A DNA stretch of 64,000 bases from Floccularia luteovirens. Its lineage: Eukaryota > Basidiomycota > Agaricomycetes > Agaricales > Squamanitaceae. How positions within the stretch are numbered: position 1 is the stretch's first letter; every line of letters starts with the position of its first letter. The stretch is from NCBI GenBank assembly GCA_009739215.1, contig VSJF01000005.1:434001-498000 (forward strand), written 5' to 3'. The position numbers and the translations under genes were made by a program. Shown here piece after piece: positions 35,818 to 47,404 of this stretch. Under the pieces are notes generated by a model. It saw only the letters and a program-made list of their open reading frames with translations. It did not search any database and had not been told where the DNA came from.

Positions 35818-37915
35818 TCAGTCAGAGCCGTAGTCGTCCGAGTCTGAGTCTGGTTCATAGGGGTTCCAAGAATTCTTCTCGGCTGATGGTTCATAGACGA
35901 TGTCATTTGGATCTCTCTCATCATCCGAGTCGCTCCCCAACAATATGCTAGTCTCCATTGCAGGGTGTGCTTCTTCTTGTTTGACTGACCTCATTGTCCT
36001 TTGTTCATCTATTGCAGGTCCGGAGATCATGGAACGCCATATGTCTATTATCAAACTTAGGAGGTAGGTAATATGTATCAGCCAAATATATGTCAGCTTG
36101 CTGGATTTTAAAAACTTACACTGCCTCATTTCCTGCGCACCAACCGCTCTCGGATGTCAGTCCCAGCTGACGAGCCATGTGAAGAACATTTTGGGCAAGG
36201 TAGTCCGTTTCCATCATGGCTTTATATAATGAATGGACGTCTACGAGATACACGGATGCATATTTATGAATATTCTCTTGGTCCTCTAGTGATGAGTTGC
36301 GCCTTGTCGGTGAAGCTAGATAAACGAGAACGGCTCGGCCGTGCTTTCGCGCTGTAAGGGGATCGAGAACGAGACCGAGCACGGTTGCGACGTGCTTCAT
36401 ACGCATCACCTTGGCGTGATATATTGATTACTGCCCTTCCTTTACTAGAATCTGCAGCACGCTCCTTGTCGTAGCGAAAATGGTTACCGGTAGTCACTCA
36501 TGCAAACTATAACCTACCATTGGGTCTACTTTGCCAAGCAATTCAGATATTCCAGACTTCCATGTTGTTATATCTACGCCAAGCTTTCGGAGGGCGTTAC
36601 GCGCTTTATCTTCGCCATGGACAAGCAGTATCATAGGCCGAGAAGACAGAGAATGATCCTTGAAAAACGTTTGCACATGCTCCGATATGGCCGTACTATT
36701 GGCAATCTCACTTTGGCCATATTCAAAGACCTAGAATCAAATTATGTAAGAGGCTACCACTTAAATTCATATCCTTCTCACCTTTTTATTCCCTTGATTG
36801 AGAAGCTTATTCTCTGCAAATAGATAGTGTATTGCGGTGATTGGTCTCGTGCCCACATCACTGCTGTCTACCTCTGCCCAGCCAACGTCAAGAATAGTGG
36901 GATTCAACATGCGTTCGCGGCTAGGACGATGATCTAGTGCCGGAGTGTTAAAGACAAACGAACATATGCGGATAGATTGCGACCAGGACACGTCTCGAAC
37001 ACCATATCGACCAGCCTTGACTGGGGATTTCAAAGCAAGGCGAATAACTCTGCCATTTTTAAAGTCTAGTTCCGTTACAACGTTTCAAGTAAAAATAGGC
37101 TTACCGACCATGCTCGAACGCTCCGCGAGATATCCCTGCTGTCCCCGTTCCATAGTGCTTATTAGCTTGACTAGTATCACTGGGCTCACGACCTTTGTGT
37201 GACTTAGGCTTGAGCGTTGACAATTTCTTGACAAGCTCCTCTGGACTAGCAAAACGAATTGGAGAGAGCGAGCTAAAAGCACTCGCAACCAATGGAGGCA
37301 CTCTAGGGAAAGGAAGGTTCAAAGAACTAGCAAACAAAAGCGTCTCATCCTCTGTTATGAGAAGATGTGAGGAACCAGTACGTTCGATTCCTGAAAGGAA
37401 CGTCAGATGTCCGTGAATACCGACTTAACATGACAAAGTCAACCAACCCAAGATTAGTTCAACACCAGGTTCACTCATATCGCCAGTCCGTAGAGGAGAA
37501 TCATTCCCCACAATGACTCTGGCCAACTTCTTGTCATCGTAATCTGATCTATACCTTGTAAGAATTCAGGAAAATTAAGCGAGAAATTCGAGTCTTCGAG
37601 ATGTATTTACCATTGTATCTGCGGTCGAAAACCACCAATTTGATAAAACTTGGAGGAGTAGGTTGAAGGGGACATTAGTTGTGAAGGAAATAGAGACCTG
37701 TGTGGCCATTTAGTCGCCAATCATTGGCCTCATTGCCTCGCTGCCCCGTGCGAATCAACTTGAGAAGGGTTTTCAAAAAGGCGTGACTGCGCGGGTCGCC
37801 AAGAGCTCCCAAATCCAACACAACCAAAGTCTGCTTCAAACCAAAAGACTCTGCGGTGAAAGCAGATTTCTATGATATGGTGTTATGGAAAGCCAGCTCG
37901 TTCGTTGGACTTTCT
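35818..37915 (-). CDS. Gfd2/YDR514C-like RNase H-fold protein (5' end unresolved)
   Basis: Exons on the minus strand encode a protein of the Gfd2/YDR514C family, whose domain has a DEDDh-exonuclease-like fold. Visible pieces in order: QTLVVLDLGALGDPRSHAFL, FYQIGGFRPQIQW, SDYDDKKLARVIVGNDSPLR, the domain core CSFVFNTPALDHRPSRERML with PTILDVGWAEVDSS and AIHYLFAENKLLNQGNK, then MILLVHGEDKARNALRKLGV. An Arg/Ser-rich insert (ARSRSRSPYSAKARPSRSRL), VYLVDVHSLYKAMMET, HMARQLGLTSESGWCAGNEA and an acidic tail ending EPDSDSDDYGSD follow. One surplus base near 36313 separates the RS insert from the VYLVDV part. The first exons, probably reaching about 38060, are uncertain. Function is unknown; the core suggests nucleic-acid binding or nuclease-like activity. 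Confidence 0.65.
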
Positions 37916-38099
37916 GACTCACTCAACTATACATCGTAATCGGAGTCTTGGGTCCTCCATTTACCTGATGCTTTAGAATAGCTAAGCGCCAGCTCTCTCA
38001 AGATCTAAACTACGAAAGATATAGCCCCCAATCATCTTTGTCAAATATGGCTCGGAGGTTCTTCGACTTGGCAATCATCCGGCAAATTTTCAAAAGACA

Positions 38100-41000
38100 C
38101 TGCAACTTGGAGCTGACGCCATCACTCTAGTAGCTTATCAGGAGGAGCTTCACTATGTAAGTAAGTTGGTACACATCTTTCAACCAAAGCTAACTATTAT
38201 CACAAGTCATGGTCAATATCAATATCAATATATACCCATATAGAATTTTGATTTCTCAATTCCGTACAGAACGGCACATAGCGACGAGCACAATATCATA
38301 TCTGTCACCGTCTTGGAAACTAGTGGATCCGATATGCGATATGCAATATGTCAATCTAGGATGATTCGAGGGTACTCACAACCCTTTCAGTCCAATATTT
38401 TCAAGGGACCTTATGGTTGGAGAGGAACATCGCATGATTAACCCCAGGCTAGGAAAGTTATCTCGATCCAATTCGCGAGGACTGATATGAGTGAAACTGT
38501 TACTTGTACCGTAACCTCTATGTTGTCTCCTTAAAGCAGAAATCCACATGCAGGAAGAGCCTAGAACGTTATGAAATAGGTAATATGAAGTGCCTTGCAA
38601 TTGAGATTCTGTTGTATGTATTGGTTAGCTTATCCCTTTCCCGCGTAGTCCGTATATGAAAGCTGATGTTGTCCCTTTCTTCACCCTTCTTATCCCAGAG
38701 CTGGGCGTTCGAAATATTCGGGCTGACTTGTACTTACTCAAATATACAAATCTCTAGATGCTTATACCAATAAGCCAACTCTATCCAACTCCTTGGTTCG
38801 TCAAGAAGCCGCTGCTTTTCTCATTCGACACGACCTGTCATTCTCTTTTAAAACCAACCCCACTCTACCCAAAAGCGGACAAAATAGATCCGTCCAATAA
38901 ACTAGGCTTTCGCGAGATCCCTCGAGATCACCGTTACGCCGCTCGCAATAAAGCTGTTACTCATTTTAGGTATACGAGTCCGGTTGTTTGGTGTAATCTG
39001 TGATTCACCAAAAAAACCCTCACATGATAACTAAAGCGCTAATGCCAGTGAGCAATTTCTGAAACTAGCTTGCTGAGTTGAGCGCTCAAATAAATACATA
39101 CTCAAGGTAGAGAATTCCCGGTCCGTGTTGTCTTTTATATTTGTATTCTAGTTACCATTTGTGAGCACAAGCCAACTTGGTAGCAACCCATAGATTTGGC
39201 TTGATCGTGCATGGACTTTTTAGAGATATTGAGCGATCCCCTGGAAAATCTTGTTATTTTTCGCAGAAGGTTAAATTCATTAGGTGGAAATCTCGTTATG
39301 GGTGATATCATAACTTACTGACATACATATCTCATGGACGAAACCATGTAAAGGAAGGGAGTATCCAACGGCACTTTTGTTTTTGTATTGGCTCAAGAAG
39401 ATCTCCATCCGTGAAGATCTTCTTAGGCCTAAGAACTTTGAGATAGAAGAGGAGAGGAGCGGGAGCAGAGAAACGTCACCGAAATAAGTGTACTTCGTTC
39501 AAGTGGCGATGCGAGGTACGAATTTATGATTTAGATCCGTTTTATTGATAATTTGGCCTAGTGTATATCAAGAAACCTAGATACAAACAAACATGTTTCG
39601 AACATGGCATTCTAATTGAATAAGCACGGGTTTCTTGGGTTTACTGTAAGTTGCCAAGTAAATACGCACGAGGGTGAGATCGGAAAGTGATGGGGAAGTG
39701 GTTTGTGCCAAGCGCTTGGAACTGAATTCAAAACGGAAGGGTTTAAGTTGATGATCGTAAGGGAGTCAACACCCCCCACAACCCCAAAGCCGTAACAGGC
39801 AAACTCCCCCCTGCCCTGATTTTCAAATATATTACATGTTTGTTATCGAAAAGTACTCCGGCAAAAGAAGAGGGGGTTCATGCCCTTTGCCCGGGCAACG
39901 GGTTCGACTTTTCCGGCCATAACCACTTCCACTTTTTATGATGACCCAATGGAGACCCAGTGGGCGCTTTTACTATACTGTATATGTATGCCTAAGAGAG
40001 ACACGTTGAAGAGTATTGATTGTGCTACTTACCCCCCAGAGGCACCTTTTGTTTTTGAACATGAGTTTAAATAAACTACCTATTGGATCCCAATCTTATC
40101 GAAATCTGCTATCAGCGAAATAACTTCCCAAATATCCATTGTTTCATCCTCTCGTTGCGTGCAACCAAAGAAGGATCTAAAGTAACGAGTAGATTGCCCG
40201 TAGTTCCGCATCTACAAGTTGATAATTCCACTCGAGAATCTAAACACCAGAACAAGAGAAAAACGCCGTCGTCATATGACTTAAGTCCTTGCACCCACCG
40301 AGTTGTAAGCAAACAAGTTCAAGAAATAGACATCAGATAGTTACCCGCATGTATCGCATGTGTTCTTGCATGAATGATCAGGCGCCAGAATTTCCCGGAG
40401 TAAACGATTAAGTACCGCAATCCTCAAAACCCCGACTCATGAGTGCTCAACCAATAATACCAACCCGAGGATCTCTAAATGCAGCATAAGAAGGAGGTTT
40501 GCTCACCAGGGATCTATCAACAGTACTGACAAGTGAAAGAGAAGTTGAGGTTTTACGCAAGATCCTTTCTTAACCTTCAAGTACGGTCCGACATCCTTAT
40601 TCCTGTGAATTTATTGTAAAACCGTGCCGGCGGGGGGGGGGGGGTACCAAATAGTAGGTAATGAGAAAAAAGGCGTGCGACAATGGGTGTGAGATTGTTG
40701 TCACGGACCCGATGAAGCGGCGCATCGAAAAATACGCGCACGCCTTTCATCATAACCGCCACCCATGGAAAAAACACGTTTAAATGTTACCTTCACCTTT
40801 CGTCGGTACCGCAATTCCGCCTTTTCTAATATGGCAATCAAGAAACCCGGAAAGATATCATATCCCACGACAAAAGCACATCAAACCATTATGCATCAAC
40901 AGATGGAAAAGAAAGCCACCCAGTGCGTCATCGATGTCATAGAGAAACTTGTTTTTGTGTGGAGTGGTTTAACCCGGGACACATATACATTTGTGGGGGT

Positions 41001-44000
41001 GGATGGGTCCATCAAAACAAACGCGTTTAACTGTAATTCGAAAGAAATAGAAACTTATTCTTATTTACCTCACTTATGGGAAAGAGGGGGGTGAGTAGAC
41101 TCTTGGGACTTTTGAGTTTGCGTGCAGGGTGTGGAAGGCGTGGGGCGTTGCAGTGAAACGGGTGAGGGTCGGATAGAGCACCGCATGACGCAGGGTGTGG
41201 CGTGGAGCAATTTCACTGAAGGGAATTGGGTGTGGGGATCAACGGGGAGGGGGAAATAGAATGGCTGGTGGTGGGGCCTCTTCGTTAGTTTTTTTAGGTG
41301 TACGAAAAGGTCTCATGGGTGGGTGTTAGGTCGCTGTTGGAGAAGGTACTAGTAGACGGGTAGAGGCGGGGTAAATGCCATTCTATTCATTTCGCACGGA
41401 TTGCGAGGGGGCGGGCGGGATCTGTTAAACCCTATTTTATTTGGGTCAAGAATTTCACATACACGGAAGCGTGTCGTCACCTGGTTCCAGTTATTTAACG
41501 TCCGCGTCAGGGCTTCCTGTGGATGGGGGTGAGTGTTCAAGATACAAAGATATAGGTCACTTAAAACACACATTAATTGAAGCAAAAAGTCTGGAAAATC
41601 ACTGCACACCTACCACTCAGTTCAATTTCCCCAAACCCCGACCATCTCATAACAACATTGTCAAGTTTAAAGTTCTTGATCAAGTTAGGGTCTGGGGGAT
41701 ATGAGCAATTTCACACAGAGGCAAAGATTCGAAAGGGCGCTATAACACCCCCAACCCCCCCTTCTCCCCACGAATTGTACATTATTTGTTAAACATGTAA
41801 CGTGATGTTTTTACGGCGTAACGCCAAAACAAATATATGTCACCGCGGTGGGTCTATGAGAAATCCCCAATGCTTGTCATCCCTGAACAATTGCAAAAAA
41901 TCAATAATTATATGAAATAAATACCATGAGAGAGGGGGGTTATGTTGATATACGTTCAACCCCGTCCTTTCTCTTACGTCATGAGAACCCATCTTGTTAA
42001 TTGAAGAGCGCTCAATCCCATGCCAGATATCCTTACCTTACTTAACTATATTGCTACTTGGAGAACTATCAAGTGCACACTATACTGTCCGCCTGACGTC
42101 AATTCTAATAAATCTATAAACGCAGCCCGATCCTTGGGCGGCAGGGGGGATGAAAGATATAAATAACTACAGGTTTTGTCGCGCGATCATCGTTCTAACG
42201 AACGAGTGCAGCTGCGTTATATATATATAACAGAAAACACAACTTTTTGGGGTCACACTTATGTGTTCAACGGTACCTAGATACATTAATTCCTTCAATG
42301 GGAATGAGTGTACGTATACTGGAGAAAAGGTCACAATTCAAGACTTTTTACTTCACTTGACAACCACTACCGACGACTCCCACTCCTTCGAGCAAGACCG
42401 GGTTGTAAAAAAAAGACTCAATACATACTCTCCCACCCCTAGAGTCCCCGCTTTCTGGGTGATTCCTCAGTTTATTCGTGATTCTGCAAAATCCCACAAG
42501 CAGTTTCGTATCATTTCCCAACAACCCCGAATTATGTTTTGAAGAGATTCAGAGGGTATGTATATGTGTTGACATAGATATATGTAGTACCGAAATAAGG
42601 GATACGGATACAAATCAAGTACGGAAATAAAAATACAAGCTATACCATGTCCCAGGTGCATATAACAGGATCTTGGATTACGGATACAAAATTATAATGA
42701 AGAAGATTGATGGAGAAGGAGATCTAGTGCAAGTGATGGGAAATAACTTCTTTACCATGCAGTGAATAGTGATAAAGTGATATAAAATAATGATGCAGTC
42801 ATGATGTAAGTCGGAAGGGAAAAAATAGAAATACACGCGGAGGGATCGTCATAGCAGTTGCTAGTATGTACAAATGCTGTGTTTCTCGTGGACGTGGATT
42901 GGATTCAGGATATTAAACACCATAAATAATTGTTTGTTACATATATATAACATATGTACCCATCACAACCATATACCGACTTGCGGATAATTTCTGATTC
43001 CGAGATCACAAGTACTGGCTGGGAGGGCAGTATGTATCATTATGATGATAATTAGTGGCTAGGCGGCCTCGAACTTTGGCCTATTCGGAAATCTTTCTTT
43101 TTTCTTGTCTCTTGGTCCAGTCGTTGATAAAGTGTACCGTTCCAAGATTACCAATGAAGAATTCGGCGCTTGCACATTAAAACAAATGGAAACCGTCGGT
43201 CATGGTCCGGTAGTTCGATGGTTTCTGTGGGAGGGGAGCAATTCTTGGGCGCAGGCTTTAGATCTTTCCACTATGTAAAGGCCACGTTGTTTTCGATTAG
43301 ATCTAAGTTTGTATTTTTAAAATATAACTCTCTCTCTCGTTACGTTATTATTGTAATGATTAAATAGTAATATGTAACTAAAATTATGATTTTCGAGATT
43401 TGTAACGGAAGAAAGTCAAACGACTCGTAAAACCTTGATGTGAGAATGGATGTATGATGTGGGACTAATTTTGTGGTGATGCGTTGGGTTCCCAGATTGT
43501 TATGGAACGTGCGCGTGAAGTGTCATTGAAGGACAAATTGACAGTAAACAACAGGTATCTGAAAGCAGGTAAAATGACAAACTACTTTTTTAGCTGTATC
43601 AAAATTGATTTCAACTATAATCAATTTGGAAAAGTGTAATCTTGAAGCAAACAAAAGAACACGAGAGTCGAGTGCGGTGGTTGTGGGCGCAAAAGTGGCT
43701 GCGGCTTTTTAAGTTTATATATCGACGGTGGGGTTTTAGCATACAAGATTTAGATTTCTCAGATTGTAAACGATCTCATCAATTATATCTGACTGGCATA
43801 ATCTCAAAACAGATGGCAGCATTATTGATGCGGTTTTCACGTACTTATGTATCACGATCTGCAACGACTCGTGAGAGGGTAGGCTCTTGTTTACATAAAG
43901 ACATACAGAAAAGACTCGGAGGTGATTTCAGGGGATGTGCCAACAAGTTGGTAACAGCTTGTTATAATCCTTTTATGGAGGGAGAAGGTAAAAAGACCCC

Positions 44001-44969
44001 TGAATTTGCGGGGTTGGTAAACAACATTTCAAAGCGAGAGCAGTCAACCCGAATGACAAACATATGTCAAATGATGTGTGATGTAATTACACCTTACAGA
44101 GTCGGACAACAACACGCCATCACTGCCACTGGAACGGAGCAAGGAGAGTGGATAAGTACGTGCATACGGTTGGCAATACTTTTCTTTACATATTAAATAC
44201 ATAATAACCGGATCGTTAAGATGACGTTGAGTACGACGAACACACCTGTCCTGTAGGTGGGTGGCTAAGGTAATAAATAATGCTTGTCCTGACGTGTAGA
44301 GAGTAATTTCCCCAGAAAAAGATTTTCGTCTCACGCGGGATCTTAATGATGATATCTAATAGAGGAAAGTTGCTATATAAGTCTTATGGGTATGTGAATC
44401 CATTGATTTGTAAGTGTGATTGATTGTAAGCAAGGAAAGAGGTGAAAAGATACTAGCGGAGGAGGAGGTGAGAAAGTGCACTCTTGCATTGGATACTCGA
44501 GGGATATTAGTAATACAGAGGGAGAAAGAGATTTACGAAAAGGGGCCGGTACCTAGAAGTACCAGTAGAGGAAGTATACCAGATTGGAGGTACGAGAAGA
44601 GAGAAGAAGCGACGGGAGGAATCGGAAAGGAAGAGAGAGGAAAGCGCGGCGATATGTGGTAGTTGTTGTTGTTGGCAATGCAATGAAGCGAAGAGCAGAG
44701 AGCCTCATGTGGGCAGCGTTGTTCTGTCGAGGGGACGGAGGATGGAAGAAAGAGAAAGCTGTACGAAGGCAGTGAAAGGCGGGACGGGGGGGGTAAGGAT
44801 GAAAAGGGAAGAAGGGCATTGGAAGTGTGAGATCGGACAAAAGGGGATAAGTATTAGGTTAGGGTTTATGAAGGGGGGGGTTTTATTGTACGGGCCGAGT
44901 GTTGTAAAGAAGAGTAAACAAAGGGGTATATAATATAATATAAGAAAGATGTAGAGAAATTGTGTAGAA
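38100..44969. other. Long gene-poor region upstream of the Sfp1-like factor
   Basis: About 6.9 kb without a recognisable protein. Open frames here are short or start at non-ATG codons (the longest, 184 codons at 43642-44196, opens with TTG) and show no domain. Features seen: a perfect 10 bp inverted repeat at 39395-39424, a run of 13 G at 40632-40644, C-rich patches (41740-41765), an AT dinucleotide run near 42221-42230, and a strongly purine-rich strand from 44420 to 44900. It may serve as an extended promoter or 5' leader of the gene at 44970, or be decayed intergenic DNA. Confidence 0.5.
39395..39424. repeat. Perfect 10 bp inverted repeat with 10 nt loop
   Basis: AAGAAGATCT at 39395-39404 is followed after ten bases by its exact reverse complement at 39415-39424. 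It is not followed by a T tract and no gene ends nearby, so a terminator role is unsupported. It is recorded as a potential cruciform or hairpin. Confidence 0.6.
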
Positions 44970-47404
44970 ATGGAAGAGAAGATGACCTGTTCAACTAAAC
45001 CAATTCCACTCAACAACGTCTCTCCTGCTCACGATTACAACGATTCTTCTCGTTCTCCTTTCAACCCCGCCTCATACGCTCGTCACTTCCTTGGTTCCCC
45101 AATCTCATGGCGTCCCGCTTCTTTCGGTGCTGACTTTCCTGCCCGTTTCCCTGCTGGTTCTCCCTCTGCTCATCTCTTCAATTCTCTCGAGTATGTTCAT
45201 ACTCTTTTTACCAAATATCTACTAATTCTCTTGGCTAGTTTCTCAAAACAACCTTCTTCCGTAGAAAGTGACCGCGGTTCCATCCTCAACGCTCTCAACG
45301 TCTTTGATCGCGAGGGTGAATTGGTCTGTATATCTCTCTCTCATTTCCTCTTTTCATTCTAACCTACTTCCAGTGTCGGAATTACACCTGCTGTGGCCTC
45401 CATCTCAACGACCTCCACGCTCTTCTGGAACACTTTGAGGACGTCCACATCGTTGTACTCGACTCAAACACCTCCAATCCACAGGCCCATATACAGGTCC
45501 CCTTTAACCCTGTTGTCAACCTTCCATACTCCTCCCCCTTCGATACTGACGACATGGAGTTAGATCTTGACCTTGATCCTCCCCCGCATCACCGCTCGTC
45601 ACCTTCATCTGGTGCCCCCTCCCCACCAGACACTCCCATCTCAACCCCCCTCTCTGCATATCCTTCCCCCCGTGCTTTCTCCTCGCATCTCCCCTTAAAC
45701 AACCCACCCTCCCCACGTCTTACTCTTCCTGCTTTCCCAAGACAACCTCCAGCGGTCCTCACAAATCCAGAAGAGGCCTTCAACGCTTACGCCCGCTTTT
45801 CCGCTGATTACTCGTCCTGCTTGCCAGGCGCCCAGTTTAACGGCGCTTCAGTAGATGAGGCAAACCGCGCCAACACTCAGTGGCACAACAATCCCCATCA
45901 CAACCACCTCCAACAACATCAACAACAACGCCAGGGTCATCTCACTCACAACTCCGCCTGTGTTCCTCCTGCCCTACTCTTTTCGAGTAGTACTGGTGTC
46001 ACCCCTGTCAGCACTCCAGGTGGCTCACGGGTACCAAGCCCTTCCGCACATCCACTGAGTCACACACAGAGTATGCCAACCACTCCAATTTCCGGTCCTT
46101 CGCATTCTCTCGTATCCCGCGCTATACCGACCTCGGCCAACTCACCGGTCGGATCTTCCTCAGGCTCAACTCTATCCCGTCCGGGTGCATCTCTCCTTCT
46201 ATCCAAGCCATTCAGATGTCCCAAGCCTAACTGCAACAAGTCTTACAAGCAGGCCAATGGCCTCAAGTATCACATGACCCATGGGAGCTGCAACTTTGCG
46301 CCTCCGAAAGATTTGGAGCATGTGAAAGACTTGTTGGAGCGGAAACGTAGGGAACGTGAGAGAGAACGCGGTCTGGGCGAAGGTTTAACGAGAAGTGCCA
46401 GCCTTGGAGCTCTATCCTCTTCAGGAGGCCAGCAACAACATCATGATCAACTTGGTTCGTCGTCAGGTCAGAATGCTGCAGGTGGCGCGGGATCGAGTGT
46501 GGGAAATGAAGTAGATGCATATGCCGATCTCACGGAAACTGAACTCAGAGATATTGAACGAGAAGCTGAGAAGCGATTACGTCCTTTTGCTTGTGGAGTT
46601 GGTGATTGCCAGAGGCGGTACAAGAATATGAACGGTTTGAGGTACCACTACCAACATTCTGGCGATCACGGTGCACTGGGTTTGGGCCTTTTGGCCAGTG
46701 GACAGCATGAATGCCTACAGGGTGGGCATGGGAGACGTGGTGGGAGTGCAAGTAATATGGGAAGTGTGCCGGTGAGTCGATCAGGGAGTACGAGTGCAAG
46801 CGCAAGTGTATCGGTTAGTCGTTCCGGAAGCACAGCCGTCAGTCGGACAGGTACCCCTCAACCTGTCAGTTCTCTACATTATCCATCCAACTCGACATCT
46901 TCGTCGTCATCAACTTCATCTAATACACCTTCGATACCTTCCACCCTTTCCAATAATGGGAATGGAGCATATGCCCAACAACAACTGGCCTACCAATACG
47001 CACAGATGCAAAGACAGGCTCATGCACAACAACAAGCAGCTGCAGTAGCCGCAGCTCAACAGCAGCAGTACCAGGCTGACCACACCCCCTTCCTTGAATC
47101 CGTACAAAACCAACAGTCTGTGTTTGCTGGCGATATCGAATTTTCACAGGTGCAGGGTCAGTTTGGGAATGAGAATGGTAATAATGCGGCCCAGTACAAT
47201 GGTGCTGTGGGAGTAGAGGATGCTCAGTTTGAGGCGTTGGGATATGCAGAGTATCTGCCACACCAACAGCAGATGAACCAAGCTTCGCCACATCTACAAC
47301 AGCACCAGCATTTGATGCATGCTCAAGCGCAAGCTTACGCAGCCATGTATGCTAGACATCAGCAAGTGCAAGAAGGGTACGCGGCGATGGATGCTACAGC
47401 ATGA
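44970..47404 (+). CDS. Sfp1-like C2H2 zinc-finger transcription factor
   Basis: Three exons (44970-45190, 45239-45323, 45374-47404) give 778 residues. The first finger, near residue 103, is CRNYTCCGLHLNDLHALLEH followed by FEDVH, a degenerate C2H2. A long Pro/Ser/His/Gln-rich linker comes next. Then come the classic pair found in Sfp1-type factors, FRCPKPNCNKSYKQANGLKY with HMTHGSC, and FACGVGDCQRRYKNMNGLRY with HYQH. Between them is a basic coiled stretch (ERKRRERERERGLGEG). The C-terminal third is Ser- and Gln-rich (QQQAAAVAAAQQQQ), typical of an activation domain. Yeast Sfp1 links nutrients to ribosome-biogenesis transcription, but conservation of that role here is inference. The very long empty flanks on both sides suggest complex regulation. 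Confidence 0.88.

Noticed and set aside
43642..44196. 184-codon open frame on the plus strand in the gene desert
   Set aside because: It opens with TTG rather than ATG, shows no recognisable domain, and its composition does not resemble neighbouring proteins. A chance open frame in 64 kb is plausible.
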